64,000 nt of DNA from Actinacidiphila sp. DG2A-62 (GCF_035825295.1 NZ_JAYMGI010000002.1:1714001-1778000), one strand, 5' to 3'; counted from the stretch's first letter, positions 1 to 9,965 are shown. The notes: a model not told the origin generated them from the letters alone. Made by a program: numbers and translations.

Positions 1-423
1 CTCGCCCGGCAAGCGGCCCCGCAGCGCCTCCCGGTAGAGGGGGACCGCCCGGTCGGAGTGCCCGGTGGAGTCCCAGGCGGCGGCGCGCTCGAACGCGGCG
101 ACGGGGTCGCCCGCCGGCAGCTCCGCCACCAGCGCGTCCATCGCCGCACGGAACTCCGCGGCGCCCGCCTCGCCCTTCTCGCCGTAGCCGTCCAACGCGG
201 CCCACAGCGCGAGGTTCCGCGCCTCCCACGCCGCGCCGGGCGGGTTCGCCGCGCCCGCGTCGGCGGCGTCCGCGCCGGGACCGTGTACGTGCGTCGCCCC
301 CTCGCCGGTCGCCGTGCCCGACGTGGCCGCGGCTCCCCCGCCCGGTGCCGCTCCCCCGCCCGGTGCCGTGCCTGCTCCCACTTCCCTGCCCGCGCCCGCT
401 TCCGTGCCCGCTCCCGATGCCAT
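1..423 (-). CDS. TPR-like protein, N-terminal part (3' end outside window)
   Basis: Partial gene reading out of the left edge; 141 codons are visible from an ATG at 423. The first 60 or so residues are a low-complexity Ala/Gly/Thr stretch. After it comes a sequence of TPR type (WEARNLALWAALDGYGEKGE, then FERAAAWDSTGHSDRAVPLY) like the small tetratricopeptide proteins common in streptomycetes; these usually continue with another helical repeat that would lie outside. Such proteins are protein-interaction scaffolds; no enzymatic role can be read. The start could also lie further in, after the low-complexity part. It is divergent from the ArsR-type gene, so both may share the 424-773 control region. 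Confidence 0.62.
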   Translation of the reverse strand, partial: MASGAGTEAGAGREVGAGTAPGGGAAPGGGAAATSGTATGEGATHVHGPGADAADAGAANPPGAAWEARNLALWAALDGYGEKGEAGAAEFRAAMDALVAELPAGDPVAAFERAAAWDSTGHSDRAVPLYREALRGRLPGE

Positions 424-556
424 GGCCGTCCCCACTCCCCACTGCCGTACGCCTCCGGTCCGCAGCCGTCGCGGCGCCGTCGCCGCAGGTCGCCGCCGAT
501 GCCCGGCCGCTCGGCCGGGACGTGGACAGCCTGCGGGCCCGGCTAGAATCGCCGCC

Positions 557-582
557 ACTGATTCGGTGGCCGCCGAATCAGT
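557..582. promoter_or_regulatory. Candidate operator of the ArsR-type gene: 10-bp inverted repeat
   Basis: ACTGATTCGG at 557-566 and CCGAATCAGT at 573-582 form a perfect inverted repeat around TGGCCG. It begins 7 bases after a -10-like TAGAAT (544-549), where a repressor would block initiation, and another half-site CGAATCA lies at 627-633. ArsR-family repressors normally bind such dyads at their own promoters. The 424-773 interval holds no credible gene: its reading frames encode only Pro/Arg/Ala-rich noise. A -35 is unclear (TGGACA at 523-528, spacing of 15). Confidence 0.5.
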
Positions 583-773
583 CCCCGGCCGGCCGTGCCG
601 GGCCGCCCCTCGAACCACCCGCCACTGCGAATCACCCGCAGGCCCGGGCCGGGCCCCGCCCCGCGCCGGCCCCGCCCCGGCCCGACCGCACCCGACCTCG
701 ACCCCGCACACCGACCCAACCGCGCCCGCAGGCCCCGACCACGCCCGCACGCGCCCGCCCCCGGGAGGCCCCC

Positions 774-1802
774 ATCGCCGCCACCCTCCGCTTCGGCGCA
801 GCCGACCTGCGCCGCTGCCGCCTCTCCTACTCACCGGTGTTCGAGACGCTCTCCGCGGTGCGCGTGGCGACCGGGCCGCAGCCGCCGGGGCCCCACGAGC
901 GCTGGCTGGCGGAGGTGCGGCCCGCCCTCGCCCACCTGGACCTGCGGCCGCTGACCCTGCTGCAGCCGCGCCGCGGCTACACCCCCGACTTCCTGTCGCC
1001 CCCGCCGCGGGACGCGCCCGAGGCGTTCGACGCCGAGCTGGCCCGGATCGCCGCGACCCCGCATGAACAGGTGCGGCGGGAGATCGACCGCTCGCTCGCC
1101 GACACACCCGGCGCCGCGCGCTCCGCCACCGGAACGCTGCTGCGGGGCGACCCGGCCGAGGTGCTGGACCTGCTCACCGGGCTGGTCGCGGCGGCGTGGC
1201 GGTCCCTCGTCGCGCCGTACTGGCCGCGGCTGCGCGCGCTGCTGGAGGCGGACATCGCCTACCGGGCGGGGCGGCTGGCCGAGGGCGGGCTCGACCTGCT
1301 CTTCGCCGAGCTGCACCCCTCGGTGCGCTTCCACGACGACGTGCTGGTGCGCGCGCACGGCGACGACGACCACCGCGACCTGGCGGGCGCCGGCCTGGTG
1401 CTGCTGCCCAGCGCCTTCAAGTGGGACCAGGTGGTGGTCGTGCTGGACCCGCCCTGGCAGCCCACGCTGGTCTATCCGGCCCGCGGCGTCGGCACTCTCA
1501 GGGAGGCGGGGACCGGCGGCGACCTCGGCCGGCTGATCGGCAGGACCCGCGCCCTGCTGCTGACCGACCTCGCCGAACCGGCCGCGACCTCCTGGCTGGC
1601 GCACCGCCACCGTTTCGCGCCGGCCACCGTCTCCGAGCACCTGGCGGTGCTGCGCCGCACCGGCCTGGTCACCGGCGAGCGGCACGGCTACGAGGTGCGC
1701 TACCGCCGGACCCCGCTCGGCGACGCGCTGGTCGCCGGCGACGGCCTCAGTGCAGGAACGGGTCGACCGCCACCGCGACGAACAGCAGCGTCGCGTACGT
1801 GA
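774..1802 (+). CDS. ArsR-type transcriptional regulator (DUF5937-like), apparent ATC start
   Basis: The protein of about 342 residues opens with [20 protein letters not shown], the typical start of the DUF5937-like family, and ends with an ArsR-type winged helix ([20 protein letters not shown], then [11 protein letters not shown]). The family has a ligand or sensor-like N-terminal part followed by the DNA-binding domain. The frame is open further upstream but that part is meaningless proline-rich sequence. The only start fitting the domain border is ATC at 774, five bases after a perfect GGGAGG (763-768); ATG would give MAATLRFG. So either a rare near-cognate start or a one-base change or error. 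The 3' end overlaps the end of convergent ctaB by 56 bases, so the last 18 or so residues are not conserved-looking. Likely an autoregulated repressor. Confidence 0.7.
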   Translation: MAATLRFGAADLRRCRLSYSPVFETLSAVRVATGPQPPGPHERWLAEVRPALAHLDLRPLTLLQPRRGYTPDFLSPPPRDAPEAFDAELARIAATPHEQVRREIDRSLADTPGAARSATGTLLRGDPAEVLDLLTGLVAAAWRSLVAPYWPRLRALLEADIAYRAGRLAEGGLDLLFAELHPSVRFHDDVLVRAHGDDDHRDLAGAGLVLLPSAFKWDQVVVVLDPPWQPTLVYPARGVGTLREAGTGGDLGRLIGRTRALLLTDLAEPAATSWLAHRHRFAPATVSEHLAVLRRTGLVTGERHGYEVRYRRTPLGDALVAGDGLSAGTGRPPPRRTAASRT

Positions 1803-2721
1803 TCGACCAGTGGAAGAGCCGCATCTCCTTGAGCTTGGCGCCGGCGATCCCGGCCTTGGCCCGCGCGTGCAGCCCGTGCGCCTCCTTCAGCCAGACCGCG
1901 CCCAGCACCGCCGCGACCACCGGGTAGAACCACGAGGTCACGCCGAGCGGCCACCACAGCGCCAGCGAGGTGAGCACCATGACCCAGCTGTAGAGGACGA
2001 TCTGCCGGGCGACGATCTGGTTGCCGGCGACCACCGGCAGCATCGGCACGCCCACCCGCTCGTAGTCGTCCTTGACCTTCATCGACAGCGGCCAGTAGTG
2101 CGGCGGCGTCCAGAAGAAGAGGACGAGGAAGAGCACGAACGGCGCCCAGGCCAGTTCGTCCCGCACCGCGGACCAGCCGATGAAGACCTGCAGGCAGCCG
2201 GCCACGCCGCCCCAGACGATGTTCTGGGCGGTGCGGCGCTTGAGCCACAGGGTGTAGACGAAGACGTAGTAGAGGATCGCGGTCAGCGACAGCACCGCGG
2301 ACAGCGGGTTGACCAGCGCCGCGAACCACACGGTGGAGACCACCGAGAGCACGATGCCGAAGACCAGGCCCTCGGTCGGCGAGACCATGCCGGTGACCAG
2401 CGGACGCTGCTCGGTGCGGTGCATCAGCGCGTCGATGTCGCGGTCGATGTACATGTTCAGCGCGTTGGCGCCGCCCGCCGAGAGGTAGCCGCCGATCACG
2501 GTGGCCAGCACCCGCCACAGATCGGGCACCCCGCCCGCGGCCAGGAACATCACCGGGACGGTGGTGACCAGCAGCAGTTCGATGATGCGCGGCTTGGTCA
2601 GCGCCACGAATCCCATCACCCGGGCCCGCGGCGGCCGGTTGCCGGGGCGGGGGCCGGAGCCGGCCCCGGTGATCCCTGCGGGTCGGGTGACCCCTGCGGG
2701 TCGGGATTCGACGGCCGTCAC
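1747..2721 (-). CDS. ctaB: Protohaem IX farnesyltransferase (haem O synthase)
   Basis: Integral membrane UbiA-family prenyltransferase that attaches a farnesyl group to haem b, giving haem O for cytochrome oxidase. The 324 residues contain [20 protein letters not shown], then the metal-diphosphate-binding aspartate motif in [18 protein letters not shown], the second conserved loop [19 protein letters not shown], and about eight hydrophobic segments. The frame is open far upstream, but homologous proteins begin near TAVESRPAG, so the GTG at 2721 is chosen; its ribosome site is weak. The gene is divergent from tkt, as usual in streptomycetes, where the neighbouring ctaA is found outside this window or elsewhere. 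Its 3' end overlaps the ArsR-type gene tail to tail. Confidence 0.93.
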   Translation of the reverse strand: MTAVESRPAGVTRPAGITGAGSGPRPGNRPPRARVMGFVALTKPRIIELLLVTTVPVMFLAAGGVPDLWRVLATVIGGYLSAGGANALNMYIDRDIDALMHRTEQRPLVTGMVSPTEGLVFGIVLSVVSTVWFAALVNPLSAVLSLTAILYYVFVYTLWLKRRTAQNIVWGGVAGCLQVFIGWSAVRDELAWAPFVLFLVLFFWTPPHYWPLSMKVKDDYERVGVPMLPVVAGNQIVARQIVLYSWVMVLTSLALWWPLGVTSWFYPVVAAVLGAVWLKEAHGLHARAKAGIAGAKLKEMRLFHWSITYATLLFVAVAVDPFLH

Positions 2722-3166
2722 GAGCACCCCAAGACACGAAGACACTGAAGACAGAAGGGTCCGGCAGGCGCCCGCCGGCCGCGGTGGAACCGTCGGGCCG
2801 TGGCGCTTGCGCGTACCACGCCACTCTAGAGGTAGGGAATACCCGGCTTTCGCCCGGGGGGTTGGGCGCGCCCCTCGTGTCCCGCACCGGGCGCCGCACC
2901 GAGTCCCCCGCACTGTCCGCACCGGGTCCTCCGCACTGTCCCGCGCCGCTTCCCCCCGGTGGCCGCGCGGCCGCACGCCCGCGCCCGCCGGCCGCACGCC
3001 CGCGCCGCCCGCCTTCACGATCCGTTCACCGGTTTCAGGAGGCGAAGGCGCCGATGCCGGGGCAGGATCGAAAAGGTGAGCGCCCCTGCGGCGGTAGGCT
3101 CGTGAACGTCGGACAGACACCGTGTCACCGGCGCTTTCTACATCCGGAGAGGAGCCCTGACCCAGG
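2722..3166. other. Divergent ctaB/tkt intergenic region
   Basis: 445 bases with no supportable gene; the open frames here are Arg/Pro-rich noise. It must contain the promoters of both neighbours. Visible: a 17-bp direct repeat GGCCGCACGCCCGCGCC at 2969-2985 and 2990-3006, CCGCACTGTCC at 2908-2918 and 2931-2941, a -10-like TAGAGT on the minus strand near 2825, and TAGGCT at 3095-3100 as a possible tkt -10. No convincing -35 was found for either. Confidence 0.5.
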
Positions 3167-5269
3167 GTGAGCAAGCAGCCGACCACCTCAGACCTCGAGT
3201 GGAGCGAACTGGACGAGCGCGCGGTGGACACCGCCCGCGTCCTGGCCATGGATGCCGTGCAGAAGGTCGGCAACGGCCATCCGGGCACGGCGATGAGCCT
3301 GGCTCCCGCCGCGTACCTGCTGTTCCAGAAGGTCATGCGGCATGACCCCGCGGACCCCGACTGGACCGGCCGCGACCGCTTCGTGCTCTCCGCCGGGCAC
3401 TCCAGCCTGACCCTCTACACGCAGCTCTACCTGGCCGGTTACGGCCTGGAGCTGAGCGACCTGGAGTCCTTCAGGACCTGGGGCTCCAAGACCCCGGGCC
3501 ACCCCGAGTACGGCCACACCGCCGGCGTGGAGACCACCACCGGCCCGCTGGGCCAGGGCGTGGCCAACGCGGTGGGCATGGCCATGGCCGCCCGTTACGA
3601 GCGCGGCCTGTTCGACCCGCAGGCGCCGGCCGGCTCCTCCCCCTTCGACCACACGATCTGGGCCATCGCCGGCGACGGCTGCCTCCAGGAGGGCATCTCC
3701 GCGGAGGCGTCCTCGCTGGCCGGCCACCAGAAGCTCGGCAACCTGGTGCTGCTGTGGGACGACAACCACATCTCCATCGAGGGCGACACCGAGACCGCGG
3801 TCTCGGAGGACACCGTCAAGCGGTACGAGGCGTACGGCTGGCACGTGCAGCGCGTCGACATGGCGGAGAACGGCTCGCTGGACGTCCCCGCGCTGTACGC
3901 GGCGATGCAGGCCGCGAAGGCCGAGACCTCGCGCCCGTCGTTCATCGCGGTGCGCTCCATCATCGGCTGGCCGGCGCCGCACGCGCAGAACACCGGCGCC
4001 GCGCACGGCTCGGCGCTGGGCGAGGACGAGGTGCGGGCCACCAAGGAGGTGCTCGGCTTCGACCCCGACCAGCACTTCGCGGTGGCCGACGAGGTGATCG
4101 CGCACACCCGTGCGGTCGGCGAGCGCGGCCGTGAGGCCCGCGCCGCGTGGGACAAGGCGTTCGCCGCGTGGCGCACCGCCAACCCCGAGCGGGCGGCGCT
4201 GTTCGACCGGATCGACGCGGGCGAGCTGCCCGAGGGCTGGGAGGAGCAGCTGCCGGTCTTCGAGACCGGGAAGTCGCTGGCCACCCGCGCCGCCTCGGGC
4301 AAGGTGCTGGAGGCGCTGGGCGCGGTGATCCCCGAGCTGTGGGGCGGCTCCGCCGACCTGGCCGGCTCGAACAACACCACGTTCGACAAGAACTCCTCCT
4401 TCCTGCCGGAGGGCAATCCGCTGCCGGGCGCCGACGTCTACGGCCGCACGCTGCACTTCGGCATCCGCGAGCACGCGATGGCCGCCGAGATGAACGGCAT
4501 CACGCTGCACGGCAACACCCGTGTCTACGGCGGCACCTTCCTGGTGTTCTCCGACTACATGCGCAACGCGGTGCGGCTGTCGGCGCTGATGCACCTGCCG
4601 GTGACGTACGTGTGGACGCACGACTCGATCGGCGTCGGCGAGGACGGCCCGACCCACCAGCCGGTGGAGCACCTGGCGTCGCTGCGGGCGATCCCCGGGC
4701 TGAACGTGGTGCGCCCGGCGGACGCCAACGAGACGGCGATCGCCTGGCGGGAGATCCAGCGGCGCTGGACCAAGGAGTTCGGCAAGGGCGCCCCGCACGG
4801 CCTGGCGCTGACCCGGCAGGGCGTGCCGACGTACGAACCGCACGACGAGACGGCGCGCGGCGGCTATGTGCTGTTCGACGCCGAGGGCGCGGACGGCGCG
4901 GCGGCCGAGCCGCGGGTGGTGCTGATCGGCACCGGCTCCGAGGTGCAGCTGGCGGTGGGCGCGCGCGAGGAGCTGCAGGCCGCGGGCATCCCGACCCGGG
5001 TGGTGTCGATGCCGTGCGTGGAGTGGTTCGACGAGCAGGACCAGGCGTACCGGGACAGCGTGCTGCCGCCGTCGGTGCGGGCGCGGGTAGCGGTCGAGGC
5101 GGGCATCGGTCTGACCTGGCACCGCTACGTGGGCGACGCCGGGCGGATCGTGAGCCTGGAGCACTTCGGCGCCTCCGCCGACGGCAAGCTGCTGTTCCGC
5201 GAGTTCGGTTTCACCCCGGAGGCGGTGGCCGCCGCGGCCCGGGAATCCCTCGCCGCCGTAGATCGCTGA
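3167..5269 (+). CDS. tkt: Transketolase
   Basis: Thiamine-diphosphate enzyme that moves two-carbon units between pentose, tetrose, hexose and triose phosphates in the non-oxidative pentose phosphate pathway; cytosolic. The 700 residues match full-length transketolase: [13 protein letters not shown] near residue 37, the diphosphate-binding motif [13 protein letters not shown] near 167, and the transketolase signature [20 protein letters not shown] near 490. The GTG start at 3167 gives the usual N-terminus [12 protein letters not shown]; a purine-rich GGAGAGGAG at 3146-3154 lies upstream. First gene of the run tkt-tal-zwf-opcA-pgl, which makes NADPH and pentoses together; the 37-base gap to tal suggests one transcript. 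Confidence 0.97.
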   Translation: MSKQPTTSDLEWSELDERAVDTARVLAMDAVQKVGNGHPGTAMSLAPAAYLLFQKVMRHDPADPDWTGRDRFVLSAGHSSLTLYTQLYLAGYGLELSDLESFRTWGSKTPGHPEYGHTAGVETTTGPLGQGVANAVGMAMAARYERGLFDPQAPAGSSPFDHTIWAIAGDGCLQEGISAEASSLAGHQKLGNLVLLWDDNHISIEGDTETAVSEDTVKRYEAYGWHVQRVDMAENGSLDVPALYAAMQAAKAETSRPSFIAVRSIIGWPAPHAQNTGAAHGSALGEDEVRATKEVLGFDPDQHFAVADEVIAHTRAVGERGREARAAWDKAFAAWRTANPERAALFDRIDAGELPEGWEEQLPVFETGKSLATRAASGKVLEALGAVIPELWGGSADLAGSNNTTFDKNSSFLPEGNPLPGADVYGRTLHFGIREHAMAAEMNGITLHGNTRVYGGTFLVFSDYMRNAVRLSALMHLPVTYVWTHDSIGVGEDGPTHQPVEHLASLRAIPGLNVVRPADANETAIAWREIQRRWTKEFGKGAPHGLALTRQGVPTYEPHDETARGGYVLFDAEGADGAAAEPRVVLIGTGSEVQLAVGAREELQAAGIPTRVVSMPCVEWFDEQDQAYRDSVLPPSVRARVAVEAGIGLTWHRYVGDAGRIVSLEHFGASADGKLLFREFGFTPEAVAAAARESLAAVDR

Positions 5270-5306
5270 CGCTGACAACACGACGAAATCAGGAGATGCA
5301 ATTCCC

Positions 5307-6425
5307 ATGACAGACGCACTCAAGCGCCTCTCCGACGAAGGCGTCGCGATCTGGCTGGACGACCTGTCGCGCAAGCGGATCACGTCCGGCAACCTGGCGG
5401 AGCTGATCGACGAGCAGCACGTGGTGGGCGTGACCACCAACCCGTCGATCTTCCAGAAGGCGATCTCCCAGGGCGACGGCTACGACAGCCAGCTCAAGGA
5501 CCTCGCGGCCCGGCGGCTGACCGTCGAGGAGGCCATCCGGATGATCACCACCGCCGACGTGCGGGACGCCGCCGACGTGCTGCGGCCGGTCTGGGAGGCC
5601 ACCGACCACCAGGACGGCCGGGTGTCCATCGAGGTGGACCCGCGGCTGGCGCACGACACGCTGGCCACGGTCGCCGAGGCCAAGCAGCTGGCGTGGCTGG
5701 TGGACCGGCCGAACACGCTGATCAAGATCCCGGCGACGGAGGCCGGCATCCCCGCCATCGCGGAGACCATCGGCCTGGGCATCAGCGTCAACGTCACGCT
5801 GATCTTCTCGCTGGAGCGCTACCGCGCGGTGATGGACGCCTACCTGACCGGCCTGGAGAAGGCCAAGGCGGCCGGCCTGGACCTGAACGAGATCCACTCG
5901 GTGGCGTCGTTCTTCGTCTCCCGCGTCGACACCGAGATCGACAAGCGGCTGGAGAAGATCGGCGGCGACGAGGCCAAGGCGCTCAAGGGCAAGGCCGCGG
6001 TCGCCAACGCGCGGCTGGCGTACCAGGCGTACGAGGAGGTGTTCGCCTCCGACCGCTGGCTGGCGCTGGAGAAGGCCGGCGCGAACAAGCAGCGCCCGCT
6101 GTGGGCGTCCACGGGCGTGAAGGACCCGGCCTACCCGGCCGACCTGTACGTCTACGAGCTGGTCGCGCCGAACACCGTGAACACCATGCCGGAGGCCACC
6201 TTGGAGGCCACCGAGCAGCAGGACCGGATCGACGGCGACCGGGTGCACGGCAGCTACGAGCAGGCGCGCGCCGACCTGGACGCGCTGGCCGCGGTCGGCG
6301 TGTCGTACGACGACGTGGTCCGGGTGCTGGAGGAGGAGGGCGTGGAGAAGTTCGAGGCGGCCTGGAACGAGCTGCTGGACTCCACCAAGGCGGAACTCGA
6401 GCGGCTCGCTCCCTCGGAGGCCTGA
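5307..6425 (+). CDS. tal: Transaldolase
   Basis: Transfers a dihydroxyacetone unit from sedoheptulose 7-phosphate to glyceraldehyde 3-phosphate. The 372-residue protein is of the long actinobacterial transaldolase type; the Schiff-base lysine is K140 in [12 protein letters not shown], and [13 protein letters not shown] near residue 41 is the family's N-terminal signature. Start ATG at 5307 follows AGGAGA (5290-5295). The stop codon directly abuts the GTG of zwf, so the two are translated as coupled neighbours. Confidence 0.97.
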   Translation: MTDALKRLSDEGVAIWLDDLSRKRITSGNLAELIDEQHVVGVTTNPSIFQKAISQGDGYDSQLKDLAARRLTVEEAIRMITTADVRDAADVLRPVWEATDHQDGRVSIEVDPRLAHDTLATVAEAKQLAWLVDRPNTLIKIPATEAGIPAIAETIGLGISVNVTLIFSLERYRAVMDAYLTGLEKAKAAGLDLNEIHSVASFFVSRVDTEIDKRLEKIGGDEAKALKGKAAVANARLAYQAYEEVFASDRWLALEKAGANKQRPLWASTGVKDPAYPADLYVYELVAPNTVNTMPEATLEATEQQDRIDGDRVHGSYEQARADLDALAAVGVSYDDVVRVLEEEGVEKFEAAWNELLDSTKAELERLAPSEA

Positions 6426-8045
6426 GTGACCACGCAATCCACCGACGCCTCCGGCGCCGCCGAGGCGGCCGCGGCCGTCGACGCGACGACCGTCGACGCG
6501 ACGGGCGGCGCGGCCGACACGGCGGTCGCGCGCAACCCGTTGCGCGACCCGCTGGACCGGCGGCTGCCGCGGATCGCCGGCCCCTCGGGCCTGGTCATCT
6601 TCGGCGTGACCGGCGACCTGTCCCGCAAGAAGCTGATGCCGGCGGTGTACGACCTGGCCAACCGGGGGCTGCTGCCGCCGGGCTTCGCGTTGGTCGGCTT
6701 CGCCCGCAGGTCCTGGGAGAACGAGGACTTCGCGCAGGAGGTGCACGACGCGGTCAAGGAGCACGCGCGCACGCCGTTCCGCGAGGAGGTGTGGCAGCAG
6801 CTGGCCGAGGGCTGCCGCTTCGTGCAGGGCGACTTCGACGACGACAAGGCGTTCCAGCAGCTGAAGTCGACCATTGAGGACCTGGACAAGGCCCGGGGCA
6901 CCGGCGGCAACTTCGCCTTCTACCTGTCGGTGCCGCCGAAGTTCTTCCCGAACGTGGTGCAGCAGCTGAAGAAGCACGGGCTGTCGCAGGGCAGCGGCGA
7001 CTCCTGGCGGCGCGCCGTCATCGAGAAGCCGTTCGGCCACGACCTGGCCAGCGCGCAGCAGCTGAACCGGATCGTGCACGAGGTGTTCCCGCCCAACGAG
7101 GTCTTCCGGATCGACCACTACCTGGGCAAGGAGACGGTACAGAACATCCTGGCGCTGCGCTTCGCCAACACCATGTACGAGCCGATCTGGAACCGGTCCT
7201 ACGTGGACCACGTGCAGATCACGATGGCCGAGGACATCGGCATCGGCGGCCGGGCCGGGTACTACGACGGCATCGGCGCGGCCCGTGACGTGATCCAGAA
7301 CCACCTGCTGCAGCTGCTGGCGCTGACCGCGATGGAGGAGCCCGGCTCCTTCCACCCCAAGGCGCTGACCGCGGAGAAGCTGAAGGTGCTGGGCGCGGTC
7401 GTGCTCCCGGACGACCTGGCGAAGTACACCGTGCGCGGGCAGTACGCGCACGCCTGGCAGGGCGGCGAGGAGGTGCTCGGCTACCTGGAGGAGGAGGGCA
7501 TCGACCCCAAGTCCAAGACCGACACCTACGCGGCGGTCAAGCTGGAGATCAACAACCGCCGCTGGGCCGGGGTGCCGTTCTACCTGCGCACCGGCAAGCG
7601 CCTGGGCCGCCGGGTCACCGAGATCGCGGTGGTGTTCAAGCGCGCCCCCTACCTGCCGTTCGAGTCCGGCGCCACCGAGGAGCTGGGCGAGAACGCGCTG
7701 GTCATCCGGGTGCAGCCGGACGAGGGCGTGACCGTGCGGTTCGGTTCGAAGGTGCCGGGGACCTCCACCGAGGTCCGGGACGTGACGATGGACTTCGCGT
7801 ACGGCGAGTCGTTCACCGAGTCCAGCCCGGAGGCGTACGAGCGGCTCATCCTGGACGTGTTGCTGGGCGACGCCAACCTCTTCCCGCGCCACCAGGAGGT
7901 CGAGCTGTCCTGGACGATCCTCGACCCGATCGAGGCGTTCTGGGACAAGCACGGCAAGCCCGCGCAGTACGCCTCGGGCACCTGGGGCCCGGTCGAGGCG
8001 GACGAGATGCTCGCACGAGACGGCAGGAGCTGGCGCCGGCCATGA
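6426..8045 (+). CDS. zwf: Glucose-6-phosphate 1-dehydrogenase
   Basis: Oxidises glucose 6-phosphate to 6-phosphogluconolactone with NADP, the committed step of the oxidative pentose phosphate pathway. The 539 residues show the dinucleotide-binding GVTGDLSRKKLMPAVYDLA (about residue 60) and the active-site signature RIDHYLGKETVQN (about residue 228). The GTG at 6426 is supported by GGAGG at 6416-6420, five bases upstream and inside the end of tal. This start adds an Ala/Thr/Asp-rich leader of some 37 residues before the conserved NPLRDPLDRRLPRI, longer than most family members. The stop overlaps the opcA start (ATGA). Confidence 0.96.
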   Translation: MTTQSTDASGAAEAAAAVDATTVDATGGAADTAVARNPLRDPLDRRLPRIAGPSGLVIFGVTGDLSRKKLMPAVYDLANRGLLPPGFALVGFARRSWENEDFAQEVHDAVKEHARTPFREEVWQQLAEGCRFVQGDFDDDKAFQQLKSTIEDLDKARGTGGNFAFYLSVPPKFFPNVVQQLKKHGLSQGSGDSWRRAVIEKPFGHDLASAQQLNRIVHEVFPPNEVFRIDHYLGKETVQNILALRFANTMYEPIWNRSYVDHVQITMAEDIGIGGRAGYYDGIGAARDVIQNHLLQLLALTAMEEPGSFHPKALTAEKLKVLGAVVLPDDLAKYTVRGQYAHAWQGGEEVLGYLEEEGIDPKSKTDTYAAVKLEINNRRWAGVPFYLRTGKRLGRRVTEIAVVFKRAPYLPFESGATEELGENALVIRVQPDEGVTVRFGSKVPGTSTEVRDVTMDFAYGESFTESSPEAYERLILDVLLGDANLFPRHQEVELSWTILDPIEAFWDKHGKPAQYASGTWGPVEADEMLARDGRSWRRP

Positions 8046-9103
8046 GAATCGATCTGACGGACACGACCTCCTCGAAGATCAACGCGGGGCTGATCCAGGC
8101 CCGGCGGGCGATCGGCACCCCGGCGGTCGGGATGGTGCTGACCCTGGTCATCGTCACCGACGAGGGCAGCGCCTACGACGCGCTGAAGGCGGCGCACGAG
8201 GCGTCGAAGGAGCACCCGTCGCGCATCCTGGTCGTCATCAAGCGGCCCGGGCGCTCGCCGCGGGACCGGGCGCTGGCCCGGCTGGACGCCGAGGTGGTGG
8301 TGGGCGACGAGGCCGGCACCGGCGAGACCGTGGTGCTGCGGATGCACGGCGAGCTGGCCAACCACGCCGAGTCCGTGGTGCTGCCGCTGCTGCTGCCGGA
8401 CGCCCCCGCGGTGTGCTGGTGGCCGGACAAGGCCCCGGACAACCCCGCGGAGGACCCGCTGGGACGGCTGGCGGCGCGCCGGATCACGGACGCGGCGGCG
8501 ACCGAGGACCCGGTGGGCTCGATCGGGCAGCGCGCCAAGTCGTACGCGCCCGGCGACACCGACCTGGCCTGGACCCGGATCACGCCGTGGCGCTCGATGC
8601 TGGCCGCGGCGCTGGACCAGAAGCACACCAGGATCAGGTCCGCGGTCGTGGAGGGCGAGGCGTACAACCCGAGCGCGGAGCTGCTGGCCCTGTGGCTGGC
8701 GGACCGGCTCGGGGTGCCGGTGGAGCGGCGGGTCTCCGACGGCCCGGGCATCACCGGGGCGCGGCTGTCCACCGCGGACGGCGAGATCTGCCTGGACCGG
8801 GCGGACGGCGCGCTGGCCGAGCTGTCGGTGCCGGGGCAGCCGGACCGCCATGTGGCGCTCAAGCGGCGGGAGACCTCGGAGCTGATCGCCGAGGAGCTGC
8901 GCAGGCTGGACCCGGACGACATATACCGCGCCACCGTGCGGTTCGGCGAGACGCACCTGCTGGACTCCGACGGTTCCGGCGGCTCCGCGGCCGGCAGCGC
9001 TCCCGCCGGGGGCGCCGCGAAGGCGGCCGGCTCCGGGAAGGCCGCGGCCGGCAAGTCCGCGGCGGCGGGCCGGGGCGCGGCGGGGAAGGCGTCGGCCAAG
9101 TGA
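8042..9103 (+). CDS. opcA: Glucose-6-phosphate dehydrogenase assembly protein OpcA
   Basis: Actinobacterial and cyanobacterial protein needed for assembly or full activity of glucose-6-phosphate dehydrogenase. 353 residues beginning MRIDLTDTTSSKINAGLI; the conserved core (LPDAPAVCWWPDKAPDNPA, then DLAWTRITPWRSMLAAALD) is complete. The last 45 or so residues are a Gly/Ala/Lys-rich tail, unusual in length and probably disordered. It overlaps zwf by four bases and the next gene, pgl, starts on the GTG inside its TGA, so the three are tightly coupled. Confidence 0.95.
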   Translation: MRIDLTDTTSSKINAGLIQARRAIGTPAVGMVLTLVIVTDEGSAYDALKAAHEASKEHPSRILVVIKRPGRSPRDRALARLDAEVVVGDEAGTGETVVLRMHGELANHAESVVLPLLLPDAPAVCWWPDKAPDNPAEDPLGRLAARRITDAAATEDPVGSIGQRAKSYAPGDTDLAWTRITPWRSMLAAALDQKHTRIRSAVVEGEAYNPSAELLALWLADRLGVPVERRVSDGPGITGARLSTADGEICLDRADGALAELSVPGQPDRHVALKRRETSELIAEELRRLDPDDIYRATVRFGETHLLDSDGSGGSAAGSAPAGGAAKAAGSGKAAAGKSAAAGRGAAGKASAK

Positions 9104-9887
9104 CCGCGCACACCCCGCAGGTGGTGGTGCACCGCGACAAGGAGCTGATGGTGCGCGCCGCGGCGGCCCGGCTGATCACGAGGATCGTGGACGCCCAGGC
9201 CGCCCGGGGCGCCGCCTCGGTGGTGCTCACCGGGGGCCGCAACGGCAACGGGCTGCTGGCCGCGCTCGCCGAGTCCCCGCGCGCGACGCGGTGGACTGGG
9301 GGCGGCTGGACCTGTGGTGGGGCGACGAGCGGTTCCTGCCCGACGGGGACCCGGAGCGCAATCTCACCCAGGCCCGGGAGGCGCTGCTGGACTCGGTGCC
9401 GCTGGACCCGGCGCGGGTGCACGCTATGGCGGCCTCGGACGGCGCGTACGGCTCCGACGTGGAGGCCGCCGCGGCGGCCTACGCGGCGGAGCTGGCCGCG
9501 GCCGCGGGTCCCGAGGACCACGCCCGAGTGCCCTCCTTCGACGTGCTGCTGCTGGGCGTCGGCCCGGACGCGCACGTGGCGTCGCTGTTCCCGGAGCACC
9601 CGGGGGCGCGTGAGGAGACGCTGACGGTGGTGGGCGTGCACGGCTCGCCGAAGCCGCCGCCGACCCGGATCTCGCTGACCTTCCCGGCGATCCGGGCGGC
9701 CCGCGAGGTGTGGCTGCTGGCGGGCGGCGAGGACAAGGCGGCGGCGGTCGCCCTCGCGCTGTCCGCGCCGGGCGAGCTGCAGGCCCCGGCGTCCGGAGCC
9801 TACGGCCGGTCCCGCACGCTGTGGCTGCTGGACCGCGCGGCCGCCGCGAAACTGCCCGCGGACCTCTACCCGCCGGCCTCGGCATAG
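9100..9887 (+). pseudogene. pgl: 6-phosphogluconolactonase, interrupted by a -1 frameshift
   Basis: Hydrolyses 6-phosphogluconolactone to 6-phosphogluconate. The first frame starts at GTG 9100 (GTGA overlap with opcA) and encodes VVVHRDKELMVRAAAARLIT and VVLTGGRNGNGLLAALAESP; the rest (ARDAVDWGRLDLWWGDERF to PADLYPPASA) lies in another frame, ending at 9887. The two join if one base is added near the CCCC run at 9275-9278. All DevB-family motifs, including LLLGVGPDAHVASLFPEHPG, are intact otherwise, and there is no sign of decay. A single missing C or G in the assembly is the simplest explanation; a true null would be partly tolerated because the lactone also opens spontaneously. Confidence 0.88.
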
Positions 9888-9921
9888 CGCGGGCGTCACC
9901 GCACAGCGCGCGGCATCACGC

Positions 9922-9953
9922 CAGGGGCGCGGGGAACGTTCCCCGCGCCCCTG
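9922..9953. terminator. Perfect 32-bp palindrome between convergent pgl and pgi
   Basis: CAGGGGCGCGGGGAAC at 9922-9937 is followed at once by its exact reverse complement. It lies between the two convergent stop codons, so it can serve as a bidirectional hairpin terminator. GGGGCGCGGGGAAC-type hairpins recur in streptomycete intergenic regions. No T-run follows, as is normal in these genomes. Confidence 0.75.
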
Positions 9954-9965
9954 TTGCGTCGGCGC

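Noticed and set aside
345-773. N-terminal extension of the ArsR-type gene
   Set aside because: The frame is open but encodes Pro/Arg-rich noise, runs across the -10-like element and the dyad, and overlaps the start of the minus-strand TPR-like gene.
5289-7952. An 887-residue open frame opposite tal and zwf
   Set aside because: It is the antisense shadow of two well-supported genes, rich in Val/Arg/Leu/Gly/His with no motif. In such GC-rich DNA the frame opposite the third codon position stays open by chance.
9270-9295. Programmed ribosomal frameshifting in pgl
   Set aside because: No slippery heptamer or following structure of a known kind, the family is never encoded this way, and four other genes show the same type of defect.
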